Shown here: piece by piece, positions 35,631 through 49,187 of the stretch
How positions within the stretch are numbered: the stretch's first letter is position 1
Layout: each line of letters begins with the position of its first letter
Assembly (NCBI RefSeq): GCF_031143425.1
Contig: NC_090444.1
Coordinates: 1,315,221,324 to 1,315,285,323, forward strand
DNA from: Pleurodeles waltl
Taxonomy: Eukaryota > Chordata > Amphibia > Caudata > Salamandridae
DNA length: 64,000 bases
Reading direction: 5' to 3'
Position numbers and translations under genes: made by a program
The notes under the pieces: model-generated
What the model saw: only the letters and a program-made list of their open reading frames with translations
The model's database searches: none
What the model was told of the DNA's origin: nothing

Positions 35631-35698
35631 GGGCCAGATGTACGAAACAGTTTTGCCCATTCTGTGTCTATGGGAAAATGTGTTCGTACATATGGCCC
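35631..35698. mobile_element. 68-bp MITE with TTA target duplication
   Basis: Ends GGGCCAGATGTACGAA and, inverted, GGGCCATATGTACGAA, with TTA on both sides (35628-35630, 35699-35701). TTA is the classic PIF/Harbinger target. It is almost only TIR plus a short loop. Confidence 0.9.
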
Positions 35699-35701
35699 TT
35701 A

Positions 35702-36547
35702 GTTTCTACTAATACACTAATATACTAAATAAGTCCTTAGTGAACCACTGTTTCTTAAACCTATATGTACTCAGGTTCTCTGTGGCATATGGGCTGGTCT
35801 TGTAATTGTGTTTTTTACAGCTGCTGATGATGAACATATACCATTTGCTATCAGTATTTAGTTGCACTCAGCACTTTCGGGCCTGAAACACTGTAGTGAC
35901 TTACGTCAATGGGCACCCACTACTCTGCCTTCATTTACTTATTCACCATCAGTGTCTATGTTGTCTACCTACCCTGCTATATTTAAAAGGAGAGGTTATA
36001 GAGAAGCAGTATTGGATGAAGTAGTAAAAGATAAAGGGATGACATCCTTTTCAGATACAACAGGAAGAGAAACTGCAATAAGACCAAGACTAAGTGGAGA
36101 TTCATTACTGATTTTCACAGACTGTTGTAGTTTTACATAGGTTTTAATCTATGTGATGACACTAAGAATATCCCTTGTATACTTTTTAAGGTCAACATGT
36201 GATGAAAAAGAAAAGATGGATCAGAAGCAAAGATACCATGAATGAACATATGCAGATAATGGAAATAAGGTGTCCAAGGAATAAGAGTTTTGATGAGAAA
36301 AATCATTTTGGACTGAATGAGTACAGATCGTGATCTGTTGTACTGAGGCCATGCCACTCACTAGGGTTTGATGTTGAGCACATACTGTGTTTTATTTAAG
36401 GTTGACTTCTTGGTAATATAATGTACTGGTATTTTGTCTGGTGATTCCGTTATTTCAGGTAGAGTCTAAAATTAATGAATTTGGTGCCCATTGGGGCTAA
36501 CTGTTCAAAATGTGATTAAAAAAAACAGTTATGTTATTTTGTGACAC
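35702..36547. other. No gene recognised
   Basis: No supported coding. A 92-codon frame at 35862-36140 on plus has no recognisable features. Confidence 0.4.
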
Positions 36548-36550
36548 ATA

Positions 36551-37125
36551 GGGAGTCATTCTGACCCTGGCGGTTATTGACCGCCAGGGTCAACGACCGC
36601 GGGAGCACCGCCAACAGGCTGGCGGTGCTCCCAAGGGCATTCTGACCGCGGCGGTATGGCCGCGGTCAGAAACGGAAAACCGGCGGTCTCCCGCCGGTTT
36701 TCCGCTGCCCTGAGGAATCCTCCATGGCGGCGCAGCTTGCTGCGCCGCCATGGGGATTCCGACCCCCTCACTGCCATCCTGTTCCTGGCGGTTGTGACCG
36801 CCAGGAACAGGATGGCGGTGAGGGGTGTCGTGGGGCTCCTGGGGGCCCCTAAAAGATTTTCAGTGTCTGCCATGCAGACACTGAAAATCGCGACGGGTTC
36901 TACTGCACCCGTCACACCCTTCCCACTCCGCTGGCTCCATTCGGAGCCGGCTTCCTCGTGGGAAGGGGTTTCCCGCTGGGCTGGCGGGCGGCCTTCTGGC
37001 GGTCACCCGCCAGCCCAGCGGGAAACACAGAATAACCGCGGCGGTCTTCTGACCGCGTAGCGGTATTCTGTTGGGGGAACTTTGGCGGGCGGCCTCCGCC
37101 GCCCGCCAAAATTAGAATCACCCCC
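36551..37125. mobile_element. Foldback Harbinger-type MITE, copy 3 (inverted)
   Basis: 575 bp, with ends GGGAGTCATTCTGACC and, inverted, GGGGGTGATTCTAATT. Flanks are ATA and ATG, one mismatch. It has the same hairpin series as copies 1 and 2 in reverse order: GGAGCACC/GGTGCTCC (36602-36631), GGAAAACCGGCGG/CCGCCGGTTTTCC, CAGGAACAGGATGG pairing with CCATCCTGTTCCTG, GATTTTCAGTG/CACTGAAAATC (36855-36889), CCCTTCCCAC/GTGGGAAGGG (36917-36967). It lacks most of the hairpin near the GGGGCCCC block. Confidence 0.9.
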
Positions 37126-37128
37126 ATG

Positions 37129-37972
37129 GTATCACTTAAAATAGTAATCTGGTTGCCTGTGGGATATGTTTCCTAAATATGTTTTCTTACTTTGTGGGGA
37201 CATCCTTAGTAGTCTGTTTTTAATTTTTAGACGTGTTGTCTGTGTACCATTTTTCACTATGGCGACTGACATCGTGATCAAGGCTCGAGTGAGAGCCGGA
37301 ATGAGTTGATGTTTATCCTGTCGGCAACTGAATAAAGGAACATTTGCACAGCATTCTTTGAGTGCCGGTGTCTTCCTGATCATGAGGAGGGTGTTTGTTT
37401 AATTTATATGCTCTAGCAGTGGCGGCATATTTCACAGAGGACCGCAATGATCTGGAGCTGTCTTATATATATAGGCCCAGTTAAAGGCCCTGATTAGCTT
37501 TATGTTTGTTGTGCCAAAATAACATTTCTTTTAAAAAAAGCCGAATTGATGCCGTTGGGCGGAATTCTGGTAGTGCCGCTGGTCACAAAGGAAACTGAGT
37601 GGTGACCAGTAGAAATTATCACTTTGTAGTTATAGTTAAGTCAGACCCACCATTGAAAGTGTGCCATTTGATGAATTAGCATGAAACATTCCTTTAGCTA
37701 AGCGTTAGAATGAGACATGGGCTGAGGTTTAAAAATCCCAAAAAACACAGAAATAAGCCAGTAGTAACTTAGTGAACTGACTATAACCTGGTCCCTCATT
37801 ATGCACATCTTATGACCTCACATATTGCATCACTCATGACATGTTAAATAACATAATTAGTTACATCACTCATGACAGCTCAGTCAGAGCCTCTGTCCAG
37901 ACCCTGCATACAGTCCACATCAGATCTTAGGCAGTGTCTAGGCTCTGGGAATGCCCTGCTCATGCACATTAT
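37129..37972. other. No gene recognised
   Basis: Unique-looking sequence, no supported coding. Confidence 0.4.
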
Positions 37973-38555
37973 GCCATAGGACTCAAGTTACAACCTACAG
38001 ATGAGGCCCAAGTATGGTGAAACTGGTCTGGGATTGCTGGGGCAGCTTCCTTCTCTTCTGGAGGAGGCCTCACCTGGCAGTTCGGGACAGACTGTTCCTA
38101 TAAGGAGCAGGGTCAGTACTAATTTGTATAAGGTGACCTTTTGTCTAGAATGGCATAGTGGCAAAAAAACAATGGATTGGACTGTGTCTCAAGAATGGCT
38201 GCCAATGGCTGAGATTAGTTTAAGCATTCTATCCATCACCTTTTTTGTTGTTGCAGTTGATGCTATAAGGTGATGGGTATGCCCAGATGTGGGTCGCTGT
38301 GCCATAAGAACCAAGCTACTGATGAGCCTCAAGTAGGGTGAAACCAGTCAAGGTTTGCTCTTGGTTCTTTCTGGACAGGGCCTCTCTATGCTTTATGGGA
38401 CAGACTGTTCCTATGAGGAGCAGGGTTGGTACTGATTTGCATTAAGTGACATGGTGGGAGAAAAATGATGGTCTAGAATGCAAGCCCAAGCAATAACCAG
38501 TGGCTGAGATTAATGTCAGAATTCCTTCAACGCATTCCATCCATCAATTTGTAAT
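37973..38555 (+). repeat. Diverged two-copy tandem repeat, ~325 bp
   Basis: A unit starting TGCCATAGGACTCAAG at 37973 recurs as TGCCATAAGAACCAAG near 38301. Both contain GGGTGAAACC-like, GGGACAGACTGTTCCTAT and GGAGCAGGGT words in order, and both end near CATTC(T)ATCCATCA. The copies are clearly diverged. Confidence 0.7.
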
Positions 38556-40299
38556 TGTTTCACTCAACACTCTACAAGCATCAAACTTCCATTGTACATA
38601 ATCTTCAGCCATACATATGATGTGTCTGAAACGTGGCTTAGTGGGTTAGTCCTATGAGCTTAATGATGTGTCGTAGCAAATTTATATTTGCTAGTGTTGG
38701 TTATCACTTATCATAGCTCTGTGAGACTGTAGTGTTTGCTCATTTAATATGCTGAAATTGTGTATAAAAGCCTTTCGTGTTGAAGGTAAGCCAGAAGATT
38801 TTTCTGTGCTGCTAGAGACTCTATCTATGTTATAGGAGACTTTTCCTTTTCCACTAGAGATGATGTCTGTTTTCCTTGTGAATCTGACAGCTATTTTTAT
38901 GACTTTGCTGTTCATTTGGGACTTGGAATAATTCTGATTTCTGTGTGGGAATATTTGCATTTATTCTGTATTGCTTATGTCTGACAATTTTGAAATAAAA
39001 CCTTTTAACTATTCCCAGACCTAGAACTCAGTTATTTAGTGGTCCCACTTATAATTTGCAAGGGTGCTCTCATCACAATGTCAGGGGAGGGGAGAACCGT
39101 GGGAGGTAAATTTTGGAGTGTCCTGGATTTTTGGGGTTCTGCTCCCACATCATCATAATGTTAAACAAGAAAAGTCTTCTTTCAAACTTAGTTGAAATGA
39201 TTTGCAGCGTTACCCATATCAGTCACAGAGAAGAAAAGTTTCATTTAAAAATCAAGAAAAAACACAAACTTTTACATGGAAAAAATATATCTTCAATACT
39301 TCTTACGAAACTATAGTAAATGTATGCCTCGAGTTGTATCTTAATGGGATTGTAAACTACTGAAGTCCTGTCTCTCTTCAATGTTTTAAATCTCCATTAC
39401 ACTGTCTTTAAACTAAAAGTCACACTGGAAATGTTTAAACAAGTCCAATCGCAGTTTGCAAATGTTCTGATAAGTCTTTTTTTGTCAGATCATATGAATA
39501 TGCACATTTACCATGTAATGTTCTTCTTCACGCACAAGAATAATGCTGTCGAATCATTTTACATTTAAATTAAGTCCTGAGCTTGCTTCCTTTTTAGAGC
39601 TCTATTGAATCTTATTTGACAGTGTAGGTCTCAAATGTTCTTTGAAATACATAATTGGCTTATTGGTTAAGTCACAAAATGGTGGGAGCAAAACCTCTTA
39701 AATGCACCTGTAAAGATCTGGGCGGCATAGTGTACTCACTCACTCAGTTACCGAGACTGATGGTGTTCATGTTCCAGATTTGCTTTTAAAAATATTATTA
39801 TGCTGGTTGAGAAGGCAGCCAGCTGAAACCTATGTGTATGGTCTGTATTTTTTCTAAATGTTAATATCCCAGTCTTTTTGATGTCTAATCATTGTTTATG
39901 TGGGCATTCTTTATGCTTTTTAGACCAAATACCTCAGTCATGGTAATGTGTACCGAGGACCCATTTGTTTGCTGTTAGTTATTGAATTCTACAAAAAATA
40001 TATCAGTATTTTGCCATATAACCAGGGCCTTTCTGTTTTTTTCTTAGTTGTTAGGTTTCACCTACATAGTGCATGCGCTGTCTCTACAAGACATTTTGTT
40101 GACATACAGTTGGCTTACAACCCATCCATAGCTTACCATTTGTTAACTTCAGCTTTGCTCTCATTTCCTTTGTTCCCGTTTATCTTGGCATGCCTGAGTC
40201 ATGTCCTCTTTTTGAGTTTTGCCCTTCCCTGGAGCATTGACCAAGTACTTCTGTGCTTCCAATGCTCCCATTTTTGGAGCTACTTTTTTAGGGGGGGTC
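38556..40299. other. No gene recognised
   Basis: AT-rich sequence. A frame at 39948-40478 on plus is hydrophobic and runs into the simple repeat that follows; I do not support it as a gene. Confidence 0.4.
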
Positions 40300-40515
40300 A
40301 AGTACTCCATGCTGCGCCACTGAACTCTATGCCACTACTCTCTTTGCCATTGCACTCTATGCCATTGCACTCTATGCCACTGCACTCTGTGACACTGCAC
40401 GCCAAGCCAATTTACTCCACTCCACTTTACCCTACTCCACTCTGCACAACTGCACTCTATTCCACTCCACTCAACTAAACACCATTCTACTCCTCTCCAC
40501 ACCACTCTACTCTAC
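40300..40515 (+). repeat. CACTCTATGCC-type simple repeat
   Basis: Imperfect head-to-tail copies of about 15 bp around CACTCTATGCCACTG, grading into CCACTCCACT and CTACTC words. Confidence 0.8.
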
Positions 40516-41944
40516 AACATGGCTAAAAGACTTTGCTAAAGCTAATAGCTCTCGCATAGGTGAAAGCTATTGACTTTGCCAATGCTTGTTTTTGTAAATG
40601 CACACACGCAGAAGTGTTATAACAATTGAAAATTATTGTAAAAGAGTTGAGGAACAATTGATGACTTTAACCCATTGACACCATTGTTGGTGCATCAGGT
40701 CCGCCTATGTTTTCAGCCAAAGCAGATATGTAAAAGTACTTGAGGGCACTACTTGGTAGATTTAAGGTATTTTTAAGCATGCAATAAATTACTTCAAATG
40801 GCTTTGTTCCTTGAGGAAAGGAAGTGTTCAGGTGTAAAAACTTTAATTTTCGCTGGGACCCGAATTTCCAGCAATCCTGGAGTTACTGTGGCAAATGAAC
40901 TCATACACTGAGCTTTTACAAACATTTCTTTGACTAATAGCCTCACAATTTACGCATAACAGTGAGCACTGGAGGGTCAAAGCTATGCATTGACCCTGAG
41001 CTAAGGCGATAATAGGTTTCAGATCAGGCCAAGAGTTTTTAGACTTCATAGGGCTGTAGGAATCCTATCAGGATTCTCTTTTGACGTGAGATTTCAGACT
41101 TCCGCATTTATCAAGTTTCAAGATTAACATTTTGTCAGGTGAGAGGTGAGATTTACAAATTCTGCATTTTGACCTGAGTGCCTGTCCTTCCCTTCTGTTA
41201 CGCATCAGTTCTTCTCACTTGCAGGTATCTTTCGGGTTTCAGCATTTCCTATGTTCACCTGTGACTGCTCTATTTCCTTGTAACTTCTCAACTGCCAAAT
41301 TATGCTGGCAGATTAGTTCAGGCATTTTCTTAAACTCTTTAAATTGACATGAAAGATTACGCTTGGGAAATCAAAGTAGCAAATAAGCAGAACATGGAAG
41401 GCAGTCGCTGTGACAATGCACTTCAATACGCTGCCTAAATGAAGCTAATTAAAACAAGCATTTGCAATGCAATAGGTCTCACATTTTCTTGAGTTAGAGC
41501 TATTAGCATTGTAAATTCATAACTGGACATTTCTTGCCACATAAATTGGTCAACCCTGCCTCATAATTTTGTCTTTTCCTGCCATATAATTCCAGTGGCC
41601 CAGCATTTAACTAAAGCACTTCCTCTAACCTTCTTCCTCTAGCCTAAAACATATACAATTATCATATAAACCTTTATCAGAAATAACCTTTTGGCATTAG
41701 AGTCTAATGCTCAAAACATTATAACAAAAATATCACTTGGGACAGATTGGAGGGTGAAAGGAAAGAGGGAGTCAGGAGTAAAGATGGAGAGGGCAAGTGG
41801 CATAGTAACGGTGCCATGGGCCCTAGAGCAAGAAAGGAAAATGGTTGAATGGTATTTCGGTAGGAAAATACAGCAGCAATTAGAGTTGAGTGAGGTCCAA
41901 AGGTCTCTGGGCCCCAGTGCCACTGCACCTGTTGCTCCACTGAT
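40516..41944. other. No gene recognised
   Basis: No domain-bearing frame and no transposon ends seen. Confidence 0.4.
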
Positions 41945-42760
41945 AGCAGATGGGGCAGAAAAAGAGAAGCAGAAGGAATACAACAGACAAAAGGAAGAAA
42001 AGAAGGGTCTCAGAGAAATAAAAGAAAGAAGGGAAAGAAAAAATTAGAATATGAACACACAACTGAGAGAAGAAACAGAAAAAATGTGTGAGACAAAAGA
42101 ACAAAGGGAAGGAAGCTAGCAAACAAAAGATAAAGATGAAAAAATAATGAAAGGAGTGTGAAAGAAAAAAATGAACATTAGAGAAAAAAAGAGATATGGT
42201 GAGAGAAACAAGCAGCGAAAGAGCCAGGGCACATTTCCCACAGACACAGAATGGGAAAACCACTTTAGCACTTCAGGTCCCAACAAGTAACTTTGGTCTT
42301 CCACATAAAGACAGGAAAAAGAGGGATTTGTAGTAAAACAAGAATTGACAGATAAAGATAAGAAAAACACCAGAGGAAGGAAGAAAGATCCAAAAAAAAG
42401 GTGAAAAGACGCATACCGAATCAAAGGAAAGAGCAAATATAAAAGTCAAAGATAGAATGAAGGAAAGAGTGAAAAATAGTGAAAGAATAAATGCATGATG
42501 AAGAAAAAAGAGAGGAACGGAACAAGGAAAGAAATAACCACGTTTTTGCACGTTTGAAAGAGGAGGTAGCAAGAGGAAGAGGGAAATAAAAAAAGGAGAG
42601 AAATAGAAATAGAAATAAACAGTTGAAAGAAAGAGCAAAGCTGTTAAAGTGTGGATTTTAAGGAAGGAGAAAAGTGGGAGAGAAAGAAAATATTTAGAGT
42701 GAACTGAGTGAAGGAAAGAACGGAGTGAGAAAGTTGAAACAGACCCTCCCAAATAAAGAT
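41945..42760 (+). repeat. Polypurine tract, ~800 bp
   Basis: The plus strand is overwhelmingly A and G (AGAAAGAAGGGAAAG, GAGAGAAACAAGC and similar words). The minus strand therefore gives long open frames of Phe/Leu/Ser, which are compositional. Such tracts can form triplex (H-DNA). Confidence 0.85.
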
Positions 42761-42779
42761 GGCAGCTCAGAATAAATGT

Positions 42780-44020
42780 AATTGGCTCCCTATGTCCTCA
42801 AACAGAAGTCAGAGTGTGGAAGAGCAGGGGGCATGGCAGAACAGCAGGAGGTGTATTAGCAGAGTTGAATGTGAACCCCAATACAGCAATATTGGGGTGC
42901 TTAAGATCAGGATTGGGAGAATAGACAGAGCTGTGTCCCATCCCACTGCTGGAATAATACAAAGGCAGCGGATGAGGAATGAGAAACAGAGTGCTGTGTA
43001 ATTCCTGGTACCGGAATAATGGGGCACTGCAGGTGAGGGTTGAGGTCCACTGATAGAGCTGTATGTGGGCTGCAGTACTGGAACAGTAATGGGCACACAA
43101 AGTCAGAAGTGAGGTATGTTTATGGAGCTATGTGTGGAACCTAGTATTGGCGTGCCAGTGTTGCTGAGTGTTAGCCTGGAGGTGCCCTGGTGAAACTGCG
43201 AGTGGGGCCCAGCATGGAAGTGGCATTGCCTCTGAACCACAGAAGCGAGGAGTCCTGAAGTGCGTGTGTGTGAGCCTTAGTACTGAGAAGAAATGTCCAC
43301 TGAATGGTAGAACTGATGGATTGTGGCAGAGCTGTGGTGGTTCCCATCAATAGTGGCATTGGATGTTAGACTTGAGGTTCACTGGCTGAGCTGCGTTTTG
43401 TTCTTTTGGGTCCAGTATTGCCTTGGCAGTGGGACTGAAATGCTGTAATGGAACTGTATGTGAACGAGGTCCCAGTATAGGAAAGGAAGTGACCTCACCG
43501 GGGTAGAACTGCGGTGCACTGATGGAGTTGGGCTCGAGATCCCAGTCCTGGAATAGCAGAGTGTACTGACTACAAGAACTGAGGTGCTCTTGCAGACAGC
43601 ATGATTGGGGTTCCTGGCACCGGCACGGCTGAGAGCTTAGAGCATGTGAACGAAGGTGCACTGATGGAGCTGCGCCCGAGATTACTGGAGCAGCAGAGTG
43701 TACTGACTGCAAAAACTGAGGTGCTCTAGCAGACAGCGTGAATGGGGTTCCTGGCACTGGCACGGCTGAGGGCTTGCAGCGTGTGAATGCAGGTGCACTG
43801 ATGGAGCTGTGCCCAAGGTACCAGTACTGGAGCAGCAGATTGTACTGACTGGAAGAATTGAAGTGCTCTGGCAGACAGTGTGCGTGGGTTCCAGGCACTG
43901 GCAAAGATGAGGGCTTGGAGCTTGTGAACTGAGGTGCACTGATGGAGCTGCGAGTGGGATCCCAGTAAGGAACAGAATTGGGCAATGTCTCTAAGAACTG
44001 CGGAGCCCTGGTAGAGCTGG
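42780..44020 (+). repeat. ~140-bp tandem array, graded divergence
   Basis: GGTGCACTGATGGAG words start at 43513, 43655, 43792 and 43933, spacings 142, 137 and 141 bp, with CAGTACTGGA(A/G)CAGCAG and TGGCACTGGCA blocks in each. Upstream to 42780 the same words recur in older, less regular copies. Open frames on minus, Ser/Pro/Thr-rich, follow the period and are not supported as coding. Confidence 0.88.
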
Positions 44021-46590
44021 GTGTCTAGGCTGTAAGCAAACCATGTGATCCTCCAGGCAGGCACACTGGGTAAAGGAAATGAAAGCCAAGGGCGTATGGG
44101 AACTAGGCAGCTGAGAGAGGATGCAGAGAGCCCATGAAGACCAAATTTGAGCAAGAAAACAGCCTGATTTACAGCTTTGTTTACAGCTAAGCTCAGATCA
44201 AGAATGCTTTACAAATGAAAAGGGAAGCTTCCCTGGAAAGGAGCAGGAAACAAAGTAAATAAAAGTCCCCTTCAGACCAGATAAAGAGAACAAAGCGTAA
44301 TTATACACTAGTTGGTCCCTGCTCCCACACCGAAGAAGGAGAGACAAAGAGGCATGCCTGACCACTAGCAAGCAAGGATTTCTAAATGACACTAAAACCA
44401 ACAAATTAAATAGCTGGAAGCCCACAGAAGAAGTATACAAGAGGTCATACGCTTACACTCGACCTAAATGTTACCACTAATTTGGAGTGAGATTGTATGT
44501 AAATTAGAAACCACATAGTACGGAACACACAGTAGCACTGTTGCAAGATCATGAGCACAAAGAATTTAGTAACGTTGAAAGACAGACAACCTCACCCATA
44601 AGATGTTTTCCACTTTTTCCAGGAGGTTCTCAATGTCATGTAGTTCCTCTTGCTCCTTTAATTCCCAATCACTGAACAGCCATTCCACACCATTTGACAA
44701 TCTGCACTCAAAAAAGAACATTGTTTAACAAAAAAGGGACTGTAACTCAATTAATTTGCAATTTTGTTTGCTTGTTTATACGTATTATAAAATGGAAGAG
44801 TCCAAAAAGATCCCTGCATACTACAGTGACTACTTCCCAAACAAGACATCTTTTCAAAACAATCCCTATTTTTGCTACTTATGATCTACTCAAACCTAAT
44901 TATGAGTTGTAATTCCTTGAACGTGTAGTGGAGCAAAGGGATTATACTCAAGGCTATTAGAAATTCCATCTGTTGTTTCAAGACATGACCTTTTGGTCTT
45001 ATTTTTGGCCAAATCCCCCGGCCTTTATTTGGAGTAAATTAGGCATCTGGGTGATGTAGCGGTTATGACATGGGTTTAAAAAATGTTCTGCACATTTCAT
45101 TTGTCTCAAAGTAAACATGACTGAAACAAAACATCCAAGTTAACCCCACTGCTTTTCGTAGGAGGAGTGAATTCCTCAGAGCAAAAACAATGATGCTCTA
45201 AATGGGGCAGAAGCGTTTCCATAATTTCCACCTAATGTTGAAGTTTTAAAATGATTTTCTAATATATTAATTTTAATCAACATACAACACAAAATCTTTT
45301 AAATCACACTACCAAAGGTGGAAATAAACACAGTGAGCATAATATCAAAAAGATATAGTTGCTCCTGAATATTATATACTGTATCATAATACAACAGGTA
45401 CTCTAAAATGACATAAATCGCCTAGGGTTTGGAACAATAGCATGTTATGAAGAATGTCAAGATGTTTTTCTATCCACAACAAAAAAGTCCCAAAAGATTG
45501 GTGCCAAATCAACCTTCTCCACCAGATTAGATGCTTTATTTCTCCCGCCACCTTCAAACTATTGGCACAAGCCCGAGCCATCTCCCAAATTGATGTAGGT
45601 AACGCCTTTCTAATCGGTCTTACCATTTCAAGGCTGTCTTCCAGACACCTCTTCCATGCTCCTGCTTCACCACATTCCACTGCAGTAACCCTCTGCCCCA
45701 ACCACAGACGGAAACCCTGCAAACCTAAGTCTTTCCTTTTCTCAGTCAACTTCCTACTTCATAAATTCCCCATTTCCTTAATCCGCTACTTTAACTTTTT
45801 ATTATTCTTTCCTTTAACACTGGTCTGTATAGATTGTTTTCTTCTCAAATACCAGATACATCTAGCTATAGCTTAATTAAACTGTACGTATATATAATTT
45901 AAAAAAGGCCCAGCTTTCTGTATTATGACATATTTTGCAATTACGTACGTTTCTCTAGTCTCTATCGACAAACAGAGACACCTTTCTTGATGGGTTTGAT
46001 ATTATGAACAGTATTTTTTGTTTTCTATCAGGACCATATGAACATTTCTTTATATTCCTCTTGATTTTACAATATTCTTTTACAATGCAAACTGTGGGGA
46101 TATTTTGAAGATATACAGAATATGTGCTAAAATTAACAAGTTTACAGTGTTGATTTTAGTCAAAATACTTACATCTATGAACGACCATTTGCCACTCAAA
46201 AATGTGTAAATCTCTTCATAAGAGTTCTAGATTACAGTTTGAGAAGCTATTTGTATGTCTTAGGATTCAGTTATCCAAATATTGGAAGCAGATAAACGTT
46301 CAGTCTTTGAAGTACTTCTCTAGGCTTCCTTTGCTTTTGGAAGTACTTGTGACTTATGACAATTTATTTTATATCAAGGTACATTTCTTATTTATTTGTT
46401 GAAAATAACAATTGCTTGGGTTATCAAATGAGTCAATACTGAAAATGAAGTTCTCAACTGAAAAGAGGGGAAGTTGTCTTAATTTTGCGAAACTATGTAC
46501 ATAATGAATACTCACATTTGCTCAAATGCCAGGAGTCAAATGAGATGTTAAACAGAATGGATTAAAGTTAATGGAACAGCCTTGTTGTGC
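44021..46590. other. No gene recognised
   Basis: AT-rich unique-looking sequence with short frames only. Confidence 0.4.
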
Positions 46591-46596
46591 CCCTCT

Positions 46597-47281
46597 ATCA
46601 ATCAATCAATCAGTTGACTTGTACAGTGCAACTTGTCACCCATGAATGTATCCAGACGCTGATAGGGTTCAGGATCTCAGTCAAGGAGCCAGGTGTTCAG
46701 AATCCTACGGAACACCTGCAGAGTATTGGAGGTCCTAAGGTGCCTGTGGCAGTTGTTCATGGCTTTGGCTGCAAGGTAGGAGAAAGAGTGTCCTCCTGCT
46801 CTGCTGCGTTGAATGCTGGGGGTTTGGGGTAATGGCCAGTGTGAGGGAGGTAGAGCAGATGTGTCTGGAGGGTTTGTGAAATCTCAGGCAGTGGTTGATG
46901 TAGGTAGGTCCAGAGTCATTGAGTGCCTAGAACGCAAGCCTGAAGTGCTTGAACTGGCATCTCTTCTGAACTGGGAGCCAGTGGTGTTTTTTTGAGGTGG
47001 GGGTGATGTGAGTGCAACAAGGGAGACCCAGGATGAATCTTGTTGCTGAGTTCTGAATGGTCTATAGCCTTTGAACTAGGTGGGCCTCAATTCCCACATA
47101 GAGGCTGTCTCTGTAGTACAGTCAACTGGTGATGAGGGCTTGGGTGATGGTGCATCTCACATTTTAGGGAAGCCACTTGAAAATGTTATGAAACATGCAC
47201 AGGATGAAGAAGTAGGAGGATGACTGAACTGATGGAAATGGCTCTTTCTAAGAGTCACCCCAAAATGTTTGCCTTTCTGAC
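46597..47281 (-). mobile_element. LINE (L2/CR1-like) 3' end
   Basis: Read on minus, it encodes, with frame breaks, the C-terminal region of a non-LTR reverse transcriptase (phrases FKWLP-like, SYLAAKAMNNCHRHLR and FRRILNTWLLD) and ends in a (TGAT)n tail, seen on plus as ATCAATCAATCAATCA from 46597. This is typical of L2/CR1-group 3' ends. It adjoins a solo LTR whose other flank is LINE sequence of the same strand and type. Confidence 0.8.
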
Positions 47282-49187
47282 TCTGGGCACTTTACCCTGC
47301 TCTATAAAGGGTGCTTTATACGTGAAATGCAGGACATATACTTTTTAGTTTTACGTGTCCTGGTAGTGAAAAAGTACCACATTCATTTTTCACTATTGTG
47401 AAGCCTACCCCTCACATAGGATAAAATTGTGGATTCCTTAATTAATTTATTAAGTGTAATTCCTGCTTGGAAGGACATACAGCTGTCATCCTTAGTACCT
47501 ACAGAACTGTAAGGACAAATCCTATTTAATGGTAAAGTCACATTTATCATTACAATTTTAAAGATGCCACTTTTGGAAAGTTCTGCAATGGAAAAGGTGC
47601 CAATACTGACCAGACTTTTGCAGTAATATTAATTTATCATCAAGACCACATGATTCAATCATGGTGATCTTTGTGCATTTTGCAACATACTTCATACTGT
47701 ATTTGTTGAGTACATTGACATACAGAAATATTGTTAGTGCACAAAAGATGAAACAAACATAAATAATGGGACTTTAGCGATAACATCGCAGACATTACAA
47801 AATTTGTGACAATGAATCAGATGTGTATCAGGTCTGAAATTCAATTCCTAATAAGAGGTTTCATCTGATTCACTTCTCTGGCCCTGACCAATGGGAGAGC
47901 ACCAGAGGGAACAAAACAAAACAAAGTTAAAAAATGTGCAAAGTTGGCATTTTTATGCTCTTAGTCCTTAGTGCAGGCTTCATGTCTCCAATACACATCT
48001 GTGGTGGGTGACAGCCATGCCTTGTGCATCCCCGCTAGACAGCCACACAAAATGGGAGATTAGATGTGACTTGATGAGTCTTAATGGGTCAATAACTGAC
48101 TTGATGGGGGGCGTAGCTTAGCACTGCCTCACTTACACCTGAATAGGCGTGTCCTGTCCACACACAATAGGGCTTAACGACCCTGCATTGTCACTAGAGC
48201 CAGCTTAGAGCCAGGACAGGGGAGGCAGGGCAAGTGTGCACTTCAAAGGCATGCCTCTAGATGCTTCTCCCACCTTCCAGAACCAGGACACCAAAGTATA
48301 AATAATTGACCTCAGACACCACCACTTCAGGACACTTCTGGACCTGTTGATACCCTGCCACGAAGAACAACTGCTGTGCTGCTGAAAGGACTACCACTCT
48401 GCTGGACTGCTACTTTGATGGACTCCTGCTTGCTGTGCTGACCTGTGCTTTCTGTCATGGGATTGAGAAGGACTGGACCTGCAACTTTACAACCCAGAGT
48501 GACTCCAAGGACCAGCTGACTGGCCTCCTGTTTTCTGAAGTCTGAGGGACACAAAAGACTTCTAACGAATTTGCTCCTGCACCTGGATTCTGCCATCAGT
48601 GAGTCTGTCCTGCCAAGTGGTACCACCCCAGTCCTGAACCCTTGGAAGTGCACCTAAGGTGCTCTGCCCTCTGTGGTCCTCACTGGAACCACTGCAAAGC
48701 CTTGCAAAGCAACCAGGATTTAAGGTCCTGTGTTTAGTGGACCTAAATGAGTCCCTGTATCTGACTCGCGCTTTATCGTGTTTGCCAGAACTCTTGACTT
48801 TGTCCCAGTCTGGCACAACCAGATAACACAGTTGGCGTTTGGCACTTTTATGCGCTATTTTCACCTAAATCCTTTAAATTGCATATCTCAGGATCTAATA
48901 ATTGGATTGTTGTTATTTTGGTCTTGTTTTACTCAGATAAATATGCTCTGTTTTTCTAAACTGGTATGGTGTCTTTTTGTATTGTTTTCACTGTGTTACT
49001 GTAATTTAAGGGTTGCACAGATACTTTACACATTACCACTTAAGTTAGGCTAACTGATCTGTGCCAAGCTAGCAGAAGGTGAGCACAGGTTCATTTAAGG
49101 TGTGTATCTGACTTACCCCGACTAGGCTTGTGGTCCATAATTGGACAGGGTACATACCTCTGTCAAGTAGAGATCCAATTTCTAACA
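47282..49187 (-). mobile_element. Solo LTR (1.9 kb) inside the LINE
   Basis: On minus it opens TGTTAGAAATTGG. The other end reads TCTGGGCAC on plus, one base short of the expected TG. Flanked by CTGAC on both sides (47277-47281 and 49188-49192), a 5-bp target duplication. It contains no pol. Its layout matches 32768-35312. Open frames inside are not supported. Confidence 0.75.

Noticed and set aside
41880..42752. Hydrophobic minus-strand frames resembling membrane proteins
   Set aside because: The Phe/Leu/Ser content arises from the polypurine tract on the other strand.
43347..44154. 212- and 142-codon minus-strand frames
   Set aside because: They repeat with the ~140-bp tandem unit and have no domain.
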